DNA of 64,000 nucleotides from Melioribacteraceae bacterium (lineage in GTDB: Bacteria > Bacteroidota > Ignavibacteria > Ignavibacteriales > Melioribacteraceae), in NCBI GenBank assembly GCA_019638015.1, contig JAHBUP010000001.1, positions 2,636,424 to 2,700,423 of the forward strand, written 5' to 3'. Made by a program: the position numbers and the translations under genes. Below the pieces are notes generated by a model. That model was not told where the DNA came from. It made no database searches and saw only the letters and a program-made list of their open reading frames with translations. Each line of letters begins with the position of its first letter. Within the stretch, counting starts at the first letter, position 1. Of the stretch, positions 10,805 through 19,900 are shown piece after piece.

Positions 10805-10830
10805 GCTTTAAAGTCCGACACTATTAAAGC
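10805..10830 (-). terminator. Possible terminator of the TcmP/DUF5131 unit
   Basis: Inverted repeat GCTTTAA/TTAAAGC (7 bp, 12-nt loop) just past the stop of the DUF5131 gene on the minus strand. There is no strong U-tract, so this is tentative. Confidence 0.35.
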
Positions 10831-10835
10831 CCCTT

Positions 10836-11567
10836 TTACTCGCCACTCAGGTCTATCTTGACATCAGGCATATCATCATAAGTCCGGCCATTTAATATCC
10901 TACCTGTCTTTTTCTTATTCGTCCCACCCCACTGTTTAAAGAAAAATTTGGCGCCGGCGGCTGTACATTGAATTTGAATGGATTCAACCCAGGCCCTTTC
11001 CATTGGTCTGGGCTTACGGCCACTCTCACCCCCGACAATCACCCAATCAATCCCTTTTAGCGGTAATCTCTTTAGTGGGCCTAATAATGGTTCACATGAT
11101 AAAAATTTCCTTTTGGCGTGAGTCTTCTGTAAATCTCTTATTCTCTGATAAAAATTATCATTTTCAACGGAAACTCCCATCCAAATATTACTAGTCCAAT
11201 TTAGTTTCTTATCATGCTTTAGAAGAATATCTGATCTTTTTGTTAATATTTGAAATACATGTTGAGGATTTTCGTTCATGACTTTGAATACTTTTTGAAT
11301 AAAATCTATCGATATTTCTTTGTGAAATAGATCACTCATAGAATTTACAAAAACTATTTTTTGTTGCTTCCATGAGTAGGGGGTTTCTAATGCATCCTCG
11401 TGAAGTGTTAGTTTAAAGCCATTCTTATATTTTTTTTGTCCCATAGCCTTCAACCTTCTGGCCATAACCTCAGCATAACAGAATTTGCACCCGGTCGAAA
11501 TTTTATTACACCCGGTTGTAGGGTTCCAGGTCAATTCTGTCCACTCTATTTTTGAGTTAGCTGCCAT
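10836..11567 (-). CDS. Three-Cys-motif protein, phage Gp37/Gp68 (DUF5131) family
   Basis: A 243-residue protein with an N-terminal metal-binding signature C20-x6-C27-x2-C30 (TTGCNKISTGCKFCYA). It is preceded by IEWTELTWNP and followed by MSDLFH and VIVGGESG, which identify the Gp37/Gp68 family. The Cys cluster and beta/alpha pattern suggest a distant radical-SAM-like fold with an iron-sulfur cluster, but no reaction is known to me. It lies 11 bp after the tcmP gene on the same strand; members of the two families are often paired, so they should act together. It sits at the extreme left edge of the prophage, where transposable phages carry cargo such as DNA-modification genes. Confidence 0.88.
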   Translation of the reverse strand: MAANSKIEWTELTWNPTTGCNKISTGCKFCYAEVMARRLKAMGQKKYKNGFKLTLHEDALETPYSWKQQKIVFVNSMSDLFHKEISIDFIQKVFKVMNENPQHVFQILTKRSDILLKHDKKLNWTSNIWMGVSVENDNFYQRIRDLQKTHAKRKFLSCEPLLGPLKRLPLKGIDWVIVGGESGRKPRPMERAWVESIQIQCTAAGAKFFFKQWGGTNKKKTGRILNGRTYDDMPDVKIDLSGE

Positions 11568-11578
11568 ATATTCCTTTC

Positions 11579-12691
11579 TTAATTTTTATATAATATAGTT
11601 TCATCGTTAAGATTTCCCAACGGCTCGATTATCAACTTCTTTTTGGTAATGAGATTCCTTATACATTTATGGAAATCGGAGCGAGTATACTTCATAAAAT
11701 ACTTATAAACAATTTTATTCCATATTTCAATTCTACAAAATTTGGTATTCCCTATTTCCTCCAAAATAATATCCTCTAGGGTTTCAAAGTAAGAATCAAG
11801 CATCTGTTCTGGTTTCATTTCGACCTCTCCAAATAGTGTATCACGAACCAAAAAATTCCAAATGTGCTTTTTATAAGCTGTAGCCATTATATCGTTCATC
11901 AGGAACTTTGCATCCCTGTGCCGTGAAGCAAAAAATATGCAGTACTTCATCTTACTTCTTTCATCAGTTGCATACACGGGACAATACCCAACATATTTAA
12001 AATATTCCTCTAACTTACTTTTATATTCTTCCAATAATTCCTCTATCCGTTCATCCGTGTCGATCGCAGAGTTTAATAAAAAATTCTTCCAATAATCTCC
12101 ACCAAGCACTTTGCTTAGAGTATTATGTTTACTTTGTATCTCTGGGGTAATACCTTTTTCGGCATACGAGTCTACGCATGATAGGCGAAGTATAGTTGGG
12201 ACGCTTAAATTAATTATTAATTCTGTGCTAAAACTCTTGGAACGCCTTAAAAACGGCAATATTGATTCATACTCAATTCCAACTACTCCAAATGGATCTA
12301 AATAAATAAAAACAACCTCATCAGTTATTTGTTTCGCAAGTTTGATTAAAAAATCATTGGCAGGTAAATTAATCGCATGCACTTTACCAGTATCGGTATA
12401 CTTTCGTAAATTTTTTGAGAGCTGCTCGTGGTGATCAGGATTTTTATTAATTAGAAAGACTCCATAGTCTTCCGATAAATATTTTTCTGCAGCCTCACAT
12501 ATAATTAATGGCGATCCTTTGGAGCCATCATCAAATAGCCCCGGCCCAGCGAATGAATCTACTAAAATTATTTTCTTATTTAATTTCTTAATTTTTTTTA
12601 GATATGGCTCAAGATAATGCTCAATAACATTATCTTTCAACCGAGACCATTCTCGTTTACCATCAAAAAACTCATATTCGAACTCACTCAT
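11579..12691 (-). CDS. tcmP: Three-Cys-motif partner protein TcmP
   Basis: A 370-residue protein of the TcmP family, named for its pairing with the three-Cys-motif protein encoded directly downstream. It shows a class I methyltransferase-like layout. A motif I-like loop is seen at residues 44-51 (VDSFAGPG), followed by GSPLIICEAA, an acidic turn near VFLINKNPDH, and a motif IV-like DPFG at residues 132-135. A C-terminal winged-helix-like part follows. The activity is unknown; methyl transfer on nucleic acid is inference. Presence in a prophage end suggests cargo, perhaps for DNA modification or competition with other phages. Upstream sequence is AT-rich with no clear promoter recognised. Confidence 0.88.
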   Translation of the reverse strand: MSEFEYEFFDGKREWSRLKDNVIEHYLEPYLKKIKKLNKKIILVDSFAGPGLFDDGSKGSPLIICEAAEKYLSEDYGVFLINKNPDHHEQLSKNLRKYTDTGKVHAINLPANDFLIKLAKQITDEVVFIYLDPFGVVGIEYESILPFLRRSKSFSTELIINLSVPTILRLSCVDSYAEKGITPEIQSKHNTLSKVLGGDYWKNFLLNSAIDTDERIEELLEEYKSKLEEYFKYVGYCPVYATDERSKMKYCIFFASRHRDAKFLMNDIMATAYKKHIWNFLVRDTLFGEVEMKPEQMLDSYFETLEDIILEEIGNTKFCRIEIWNKIVYKYFMKYTRSDFHKCIRNLITKKKLIIEPLGNLNDETILYKN

Positions 12692-12885
12692 AATACCCCA
12701 CTATCATATAGTAATTTAACTTCTTGGGTGTGCAAAAAATCCCCTTTTAGTTTAAAATATGAGGCTTTAATTTGAAATTCAATAGTCAAATAATAATAAT
12801 CTTCTCATCCAACCAATTTCTTTAATCCAATTTGAGTTTTATGAACAAATTATTATTTTAAAAAAAGCATTTCTATGGGGTAAAT

Positions 12886-13224
12886 ATGAAACAACTCCTT
12901 TGTATTTTCTTCCTATTCTCATTCACTTCCCTTGTTTCCGCGCAGACGGTTTATATCACAAAAACGGGTTCCAAATATCATTTGGGGCATTGTGGTTCAT
13001 TATCTCAAAGTTCTATCGAAATTGACTTGAACGATGCGGTAAGTAGAGGATATGGACCTTGTGCAAGGTGCAGACCACCATCAGCTATTTCATCTAAAAG
13101 CGAGAGGAAAGTAAGTACTAGTAAACAAAGCGAATCTTCCCAGTGTGCAGCTACAACTAAAAAAGGAACTCGCTGTAAAAGGAAAGCAGCGGCGGGCTCA
13201 AGTTATTGTTGGCAGCATAAGTAA
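12886..13224 (+). CDS. Small secreted Cys-rich protein
   Basis: A 112-residue protein with a clear signal peptide (residues 1-19, ending VSAQT). A YITKTGSKYHLGHCGSL segment follows, with GYGPCARC further on. This matches the small His/Cys metal-binding module often attached to secreted nucleases, here without the nuclease. The C-terminal part, QCAATTKKGTRCKRKA ending in YCWQHK, is a second short Cys/His cluster. GGGG 6 nt before the ATG supports the start. It is the only plus-strand gene in this left region and runs against its neighbours, like an independently expressed lysogenic conversion gene. Confidence 0.75.
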   Translation: MKQLLCIFFLFSFTSLVSAQTVYITKTGSKYHLGHCGSLSQSSIEIDLNDAVSRGYGPCARCRPPSAISSKSERKVSTSKQSESSQCAATTKKGTRCKRKAAAGSSYCWQHK

Positions 13225-13231
13225 AGAATCT

Positions 13232-13260
13232 ACCCATCAATGAGGTATAATTGATTGGGT
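13232..13260 (+). terminator. Stem-loop after the secreted-protein gene
   Basis: ACCCATCAAT pairs with ATTGATTGGGT (10 bp with a one-base bulge, 8-nt loop) starting 8 bp after the stop codon. No U-run follows, so termination is likely but unproven. An eight-C run lies shortly after, at 13280-13287. Confidence 0.45.
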
Positions 13261-13310
13261 ATTCGGTCTGCTCTGCTGGCCCCCCCCTAGTGGAGCAGCC
13301 GGACTATTAA

Positions 13311-13514
13311 TTACCACTTTGAGTTTCTGATCTTCTTCCATTTTACCAACTCTTTTTCAAGTCGGTTGATTTCGCTTTTCGAATAGATGTCGTTTGAGCC
13401 CTTCATACCATCAATTCTAAATAATAATTCAGCAAGCACAAATAAATGGAAATCTTTTTCCTTTTTATTTATTGTCCGCGCAAATAATGTCGAATAAAAT
13501 TCATTTTTCTCCAT
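13311..13514 (-). CDS. Small phage protein, unknown
   Basis: 67 residues, charged and helical, with no membrane segment and no recognised family. It is the last gene of the minus-strand late block, so it would be expressed late with the tail genes. The reading frame is intact, but nothing beyond position and strand supports a function. Confidence 0.5.
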   Translation of the reverse strand: MEKNEFYSTLFARTINKKEKDFHLFVLAELLFRIDGMKGSNDIYSKSEINRLEKELVKWKKIRNSKW

Positions 13515-13595
13515 GCACCAATTTAATGCATGTCAGTCATCATTTTAAAGACCAATTAATACTTTATTATTGGCTTAATAATAGAGGCTTATTCC

Positions 13596-13946
13596 TCAAT
13601 CCCTTTCAAACAAAGTATCTTCATACTCCACACCGAACAACATCTGCACCCCGGTAACAAGTAGGTACACCGGAATCCATAACCACCCAAAATAAAGCTG
13701 TTGTTTGTAGTGCCGGAATTCATGATCGTAATTACTTGCCCATGCTTTCATGAGGATAAATTCGCCAAGATTTATACCGTTCCCGATCGGGAGGTTCGGA
13801 AAGTTTTTTACTGCCAAGGTAACCGCATTTTTTGTGCTCCAATAAAATCTATCTTCTTTTTTATTGGTTGCGATTAAGTAAATCCAAAACACTGCCCTAA
13901 ATATGTTTTGAGGCAGCGTCCAGAATATTTTAATTATTAAAAGCAT
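13596..13946 (-). CDS. Membrane protein with HExxH motif
   Basis: 116 residues. A hydrophobic N-terminus (about 1-25) and a second membrane segment (about 87-105) flank the sequence NYDHEFRHYKQ with H75, E76 and H79, the zinc-metallopeptidase consensus. An acidic tail (EYEDTLFERD) could supply a third ligand. Its start overlaps the stop of the next gene upstream by 10 bp. A protein from the other end of the prophage (49864-50241) has HEYTH at the same residue numbers and the same membrane layout. Peptidase activity is inference from the motif. Confidence 0.65.
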   Translation of the reverse strand: MLLIIKIFWTLPQNIFRAVFWIYLIATNKKEDRFYWSTKNAVTLAVKNFPNLPIGNGINLGEFILMKAWASNYDHEFRHYKQQLYFGWLWIPVYLLVTGVQMLFGVEYEDTLFERD

Positions 13947-14146
13947 TTTAAGGCCTCTATTTCTTGCTCTGTCAAAACAAAAGGCAACTCATAATATCTG
14001 TCTGTTGCTAATACTTGTTTAACATCTTCACCTTCTTTGATTACTAAATCACACACAACGATATTTTCGTTTTCAATAGGGTGCTTAATCTGCACGTGAG
14101 TCGATTCTTGGTCGAGTACCTGCTCTTTATATTCTTTTTCTATCAT
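13937..14146 (-). CDS. Small acidic phage protein
   Basis: 69 residues, rich in Glu and Asp, no family recognised. It lies between the tail-fibre gene and the HExxH gene on the same strand; ACCTC on the plus strand (GAGGT on the coding strand) gives a good ribosome site. Possibly a fibre assembly or accessory protein by position only. Confidence 0.55.
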   Translation of the reverse strand: MIEKEYKEQVLDQESTHVQIKHPIENENIVVCDLVIKEGEDVKQVLATDRYYELPFVLTEQEIEALKCF

Positions 14147-14155
14147 AATTCACCT

Positions 14156-16645
14156 CTAATATTTACTTAAAGAAAATTCAACGTTAATTGAGCTACTATT
14201 CCAATTTGCCGAATGAACGAATAGTGTTTGGTCTGCGGTCAAACTAAATATCTTTGCAAGTATTTCTGCGTCATTGATAAAAGTAAGCCCAGCACCGCAC
14301 GCCTTAGCATTAACCACTTGGGTCCCTCCGCTACTTGTCCCGATGCTAATTGTTACTGCGTTAGCTGTTGTGTTATTAACTAATATCCCACGTATTCGAT
14401 ACTCTTTGGGAATAACATTTGTAAGTGTGGTATTACCTGTTATCGCTGTTTTAATATCTTTGTAGTTTGCATTTACCCCAACAGCTAATGCTATCGGGCT
14501 TCCTGATGTTTGCCCATGCAACCTATTCCCGCTATTGTCAATCCAGCCGAATTGGCCTGCCCATTGTGGCTGTAAGTCGAGTACGTTGCCGATGGTAATA
14601 ACTTCAAAGGTTGTTATATTAGTTGTGCCAGCCCCTACGTTCTCTAAAGCCATCCCGTAACTAAGACCATTCCCAACGAATGTAAACGTTGTATCGAAAG
14701 AACCAGTCAGTCCCTCTATGTAATAAAAGGCTGATGAATTAATTCTGCCCAGCTTAATACTTGTTGCCGTTGTTGTACCAGCTAACCTAATTCTAAATAT
14801 TTTAAAGAAATTGGATGTTGTGATACCTATATTCCTATAAACGCCACCATTCCCCGTTGAAGTGTACTGGCTTGCGTTATCAACGCTGACTCCAGAATTT
14901 AAGCTCCATCCGCTTGCGAAGTTTAATGCACCAATTAAGTTTGTATTACTCGCCCCTCTATCTGCATAAGGCATACTATATTCAGTTGGTGAACCGTTGT
15001 TGTAATAAGCAAGAACTTCAGATTGTGTTAAGGCTCGGTTGAAAAGTTGTGAAGAATATATCGTTCCCCTAAAGTAATCAACAGCCGAAGTATTACGTCT
15101 GCCGAAAGCCAGAATATCGCCATTAGTTATACTCCCCCCATCTACACTCCCCGCAACAGCTACTGCCCCGTTGATATATACAGATGCTTGGTTTGTATCA
15201 CTTCTGACAACAACTATGTGATAGAGTTTATTTGCTTGTATGTCGTAAGATAAAAGATTAGTTGTACCACCGATAGCTACGAAAAGTTTGCCACTTAGTA
15301 TTGATACAGCATAACCGTTAGTAAAAGATTTGGATATGACCCTTTGCTGACTGGTAATATCCGAGCCAGTTCTGATATTTAAGACTATACTAAAATCACC
15401 TATACCAAAATCCAAGTTATCATTATCTGGTATGGTTACTAAATCATCCACTCCATCTAACCGATAACCACCTTCATCACCCTTACTATGCACCGCGCGA
15501 TTAAAGATAGCATCAGTTATGTTTGTTGCTCCGGTTATAATTGGCGCGGAAAGAGTTTTATTTGTTAAAGTTGCCGTTGCGCTGTTCTTTGTGGAATCGC
15601 TAGTGTTATCAACATTGCCAAGACCTACTAATGCTTTATCATGGGTTACTTGGCTATGGTCGTATGCAGTTTTACCTCTATCCCCGCGGTAAGCTGTAGA
15701 GCTCGTTTCTCCTAAAGCTAGCGACGCGGAAATAACCACATAACCCGAACCGCTCCAACGATAGGTTTTATTATCATCCAAGGTAACATATATTTTACCG
15801 GTTTCTCCGGGTACGGGGAGTGCCGCATAATTAGCAACTTCAACTACATCATCAACATAACTTGGCAATTGTGTTGAGGGAACTTTACCCTCAACTAAAT
15901 CAGCCTTTAAGGTTAAATCCGGAAGGTTATCTAAATTGTTGTAAGAATGTTTGTGCAATGTAGTTACGCCGCCATCGGTTAAATGGGTGGCGTTTACATC
16001 GCTAATATTATTTACTTCAGCGCCGGCTTCAATGCCCGATAGTTTATTCTTTTCGTTTGTGCTATAATCTTCAGTTGATAAACCTTTGCCGGTTACTTTA
16101 TCAACTTTGCCGGAGAGTAGAATATCAGCTTCCCCCTCGGTGTAAACATCAACCCCTTCAACATCATCTTCAGTTGCGTTTATTTTTACTACTTTGCCCG
16201 CGCCAATATCGGAAAGTATAACTGGGAAATAGCGCACTGCATCAGTGGGTAGTTGTGTATTGTCAAATTCTGTCTGGGTGTCAAACTCAACTTTGAACTC
16301 ACCTTTTGCAAGAGTTTTTGTTTTAGCACCATTGGAAGGATCGATCGCAATTAAATCCCAGTAATATTTTGGTTCAAGAAAATCCCCGGTATCTTCTTTC
16401 TGGATTGATATTTTGAAACAAGTATCGGAACCATCATAAATGGCTTCAAGTTCATCATCACTACCATTATATAAAGTATTCCTTTTCCTGATTAATAGAT
16501 TGGAGCTTGGAGTAAGTTTATCCAGTTTTACTCCCATACTGCATTTATGGGTGCTCCAATCACCCGGAACTCGAATCTCTAGTCGATCCTCACCGAGATA
16601 AGCATCACCGCGTTCTATTATTAAATTTTTTTTGACAGTCTTCAT
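14156..16645 (-). CDS. Tail fibre protein with LamG-like domain
   Basis: An 829-residue protein for host attachment. The first 120 residues resemble a baseplate-attachment domain. Next are collagen-free fibre repeats typical of phage tails (GKVDKVTGKGLSTEDYSTNE, then KLSGIEAGAEVNN). Residues about 395-550 read as a LamG/concanavalin-like sugar-binding domain (GGYRLDGVDDLVTIPDNDN, then FSIVLNIRT and IYSSQLFNRALTQSEV). The C-terminal 250 residues are beta-rich and Ser/Thr/Asn-rich. It is preceded by AGG 6 nt before the ATG and by a strong hairpin at 16659-16679. It lies last among the large tail genes, as receptor-binding genes usually do. Confidence 0.85.
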   Translation of the reverse strand: MKTVKKNLIIERGDAYLGEDRLEIRVPGDWSTHKCSMGVKLDKLTPSSNLLIRKRNTLYNGSDDELEAIYDGSDTCFKISIQKEDTGDFLEPKYYWDLIAIDPSNGAKTKTLAKGEFKVEFDTQTEFDNTQLPTDAVRYFPVILSDIGAGKVVKINATEDDVEGVDVYTEGEADILLSGKVDKVTGKGLSTEDYSTNEKNKLSGIEAGAEVNNISDVNATHLTDGGVTTLHKHSYNNLDNLPDLTLKADLVEGKVPSTQLPSYVDDVVEVANYAALPVPGETGKIYVTLDDNKTYRWSGSGYVVISASLALGETSSTAYRGDRGKTAYDHSQVTHDKALVGLGNVDNTSDSTKNSATATLTNKTLSAPIITGATNITDAIFNRAVHSKGDEGGYRLDGVDDLVTIPDNDNLDFGIGDFSIVLNIRTGSDITSQQRVISKSFTNGYAVSILSGKLFVAIGGTTNLLSYDIQANKLYHIVVVRSDTNQASVYINGAVAVAGSVDGGSITNGDILAFGRRNTSAVDYFRGTIYSSQLFNRALTQSEVLAYYNNGSPTEYSMPYADRGASNTNLIGALNFASGWSLNSGVSVDNASQYTSTGNGGVYRNIGITTSNFFKIFRIRLAGTTTATSIKLGRINSSAFYYIEGLTGSFDTTFTFVGNGLSYGMALENVGAGTTNITTFEVITIGNVLDLQPQWAGQFGWIDNSGNRLHGQTSGSPIALAVGVNANYKDIKTAITGNTTLTNVIPKEYRIRGILVNNTTANAVTISIGTSSGGTQVVNAKACGAGLTFINDAEILAKIFSLTADQTLFVHSANWNSSSINVEFSLSKY

Positions 16646-16658
16646 TTTATACCTACTT

Positions 16659-16679
16659 ATCCGCCGTTTATTGGCGGAT
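16659..16679 (-). repeat. Intergenic hairpin ATCCGCC/GGCGGAT
   Basis: A perfect 7-bp stem with a 7-nt loop in the leader of the tail-fibre gene. A near-identical stem core occurs at 24483-24502. There is no U-tract in the transcript direction, so RNA processing or stability is more likely than termination. Confidence 0.6.
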
Positions 16680-16711
16680 TAATGAGTTATAAATAGTTAA
16701 TTAACTACTCT

Positions 16712-16951
16712 TTATTTTATTTTCTTCTCTTTCTTGGTATTCGATTTTTTATCCTCGTCAAATTCAATAAATCCCTGCTCTATGTTCAACGATTTTGCTT
16801 TCTTAATATCAACGGAACTCCTTTTACAAAATTCTGCTATTACACCATCCATTTCATTTTGTAATAGTTGATCTTGCAAAGCAAGGTTATTTCTCTTTGC
16901 CGCTATTGATTCAACATGAAACTTTTCTTCTTTGCTTAAAAATAATTGCAT
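16712..16951 (-). CDS. Small phage tail-region protein
   Basis: 79 residues, mostly helical, with a very basic tail (SNTKKEKKIK). AAGGAG 7 nt before the ATG is a strong ribosome site. It lies between the tail-tip and tail-fibre genes, so a fibre assembly role is possible. No family recognised. Confidence 0.65.
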   Translation of the reverse strand: MQLFLSKEEKFHVESIAAKRNNLALQDQLLQNEMDGVIAEFCKRSSVDIKKAKSLNIEQGFIEFDEDKKSNTKKEKKIK

Positions 16952-16966
16952 TGTATAACTCCTTAT

Positions 16967-19900
16967 TTAATTTAATTGTCTGTGTGCAGTACCGGTTACA
17001 ACATAAACAGTGGTTCCTATTTCATACATATCGCCTTCGTTGGCTGAAAGATAATTAGCATTATAACCGGTAGGATAACTGCCCAGCCACCTTACTGGTT
17101 TTTTGTTTTGTATCAATACTTCACTTGCGTTTATTCTAAACACCCCGCTGGAAAAATCAAGAAAGTTGCCGGGTGAATTGTAAAGCTTCCAAGTTGTTTC
17201 ATTAACCCAAAAGAAAGTCTTATCATAAATTCTTGTTTTTATTTCATCAATTCTTAAATGAGGAAATGTTTTATTTGATCCCGTGACAAAAAATCGAAGA
17301 GTATATCTAAGCTGTTGGCAATTGCTAGGTATCGATAATCTAAATGTTTGTGTTTGCCACCAATATTGGTTTGAAGTAGCGAAATATTCACTGTAAATAT
17401 TGCTCCAACTGGAACCGTTATAACTTTCAACAGTAAATACTAATGTTTGATAAATGCTGGAATATTCTGTCCCGTGTCTCATTGAGAACTGAACTTCTAA
17501 TGATTTGCCCGCGTAACTGCTCATGCTTGATTTTGTTATATATACAGAGTGTTCGAAGTTCGAAACATTTAATTGCGCGTTACTAGTCAAACAATATCCA
17601 ACAGTGCCGTCATTGCTATTAGTACAATATGAACTATTTGATTTACTCCATGCAGCATAATTGGATACTGAAAAATCTCCTTCGGGTAGCATACTTGCGG
17701 TATAATCAGTATAAACATCGGGTGGGTTTGCAGTTGCAAATTCCCCAATTTTTATTATATCATAACTGCCGTCATTTAGAGATAGTCCCTTTAATGATGA
17801 GGATGCTTCCAGTCTTACTTTTGAATTGTAAAGTTTTGTAATATCAAAACTCCATCCAGAAATTGTTGCGACAGTATTACTTGATGCGCCTCCGTAGCCA
17901 ACATTTAAAAGCCAAGCATTATTAACTGCATCCCATACAGAGATGCCATATCTTGCCGCACCTCCATCATTATAACTGCCTATGGTACTAATTAGCTTGG
18001 TTGCATCCGGGGAAATTGTTTGAGCTGTTACTTGCAATCCTAAGGTGTAATTGGTCAGTTGTCCGTATAGGTTTATTTGTACCCTATTGTTTCCTGAATC
18101 AGAAAGCTTGTAGATGCTTGGCGCGGTAATACTCCATCCTCCAAATGATCCAGCGGTTGCTGTTATTGTTCCGGTAAATGAACCATTCCCCGATGCATCT
18201 AAACTCATTTTTGTTGAGTCAACATTACTTCCATTTCTGTATATAAAATTAATAGCACCGCTTGCAAGTTCTAATCTGCTGGTACTTGCAGCAATTTTTC
18301 CTAAAGTTATTTTACCCGTATTATCCCATTGCGCAATTACATCGTTATAAAGTCTTATCCTATAACCATTCGTAGAATCAATCGTAATGTTTGTGATGTT
18401 ACTCGCGTATTTGCCGAGTCCAACACCAAATGTATTTGTAGAATAGCCATAAAGTCCGTTAAGATTTCCTATTGCCCAATGCTCTGAATAATCATTGTAA
18501 GTAGATGAGTTGCGAACACTTCCAACTATAGATGGGCCAGTTTGTGAAGCAGTCTTAATACCTCGTACAGAATACAAATCAATAAAGCCACTGCCAGCTT
18601 GCCCGGTGTTAAACATTGCATCACCCGCGTACCATGTATTAGCACCGCTGCCATCAACATTTCTAACTACAGAGTATGTATAATTGCCAGCGCTTCCGGA
18701 ATGAGATGAATTAATTCGCATAAATTCAACTTTACCTTCGGCCTCCATATATACTATATCGCCATTAACCATTTGATTATGCTTAACAGTGATTGTCGTT
18801 GAGCCTGAAGATAGATCTGCGACAAGTACTGTTGTTGGGCCAACCAGAACACGTCCGCCAATAGTTCCAATAGTTTCTTGAGCAACTAAAGTTTCTACCC
18901 ATAATTCGGATGCATGCAGCGTTAACCATTTTTTATTTATCGAACCGAGATTTCCGTAATAAGACTGCTTTGGCAGTAGAGATTGTGAACCAAACTCTGA
19001 ATTACTCGTTCCTTGCTGATCGACTATACCTGTTAATGTAATGTTAGTAAATGATGGCGAAGAGGTTGTAGCAATATCTTGTATTGTGTTTATTTTATTA
19101 GATGTCACCTTTAAATTAGTTGTATTATAATTTAGGTATTGACCATTAATTGGAGTTGCGTTCCAAACACCGCTTGTTAAAGTCCCGACTGTTATTAAAG
19201 ATGAAGCAATAACACTATTGCCAAGAGTAGTGCTCGATAATACTTCTGTCCCATTTATTTTATAAACCTTTGTATTAGCGATATTCAAATCATGATTCAA
19301 AGTTCCAATAGTTGTTAATGATGAGGTTAAAACTGATGCTCCGAGTGCAGTTGAGGAAAGCACATCAACATTATTTATTTTATATGTTTTACCCGAAGCA
19401 ATATCGATGTTTAAATCTGAAATCCAGTTTGCGCCACTATATTTAATTGAGCCAAGTAAAGCATCACCTGCCCCTAACATTTCAATACCACCATCTAATG
19501 CGGTTGTATTATCGCCACCCTTATTCAATCTTATTGCGTGGTCACTTATATTCAGATCAACAACATTCACCTGGTTAATCGAACCACCGATATAAATATC
19601 TCCATCGACAGTAATGTTGCCGGTTACTTTTTGATGGCCATATATTTTTTGTTTAAAGTTAACATCAGCTGCACCACCAATCGATTGAACACCATCTATT
19701 TTTTGATTTCCTACAATCCATTCATCCCCATAATTCTTAAACTTATAAGTGGAGTCTGGAACTCCGCCAACAGCCATCCTAGCAAATTCAATGGTTGTAC
19801 TTGTTTTCTTAATATCCTGGATTGCCTCAAGTTTATTATCAACACTTAATTTGAAATTATCTGTGTATTCTAATTCTATAATATTATCGGTAATAACAAG

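Noticed and set aside
13280..13287. Eight-C run as a phase-variation tract
   Set aside because: It is unusual in this AT-rich DNA, but lies outside any gene and not between clear promoter elements.
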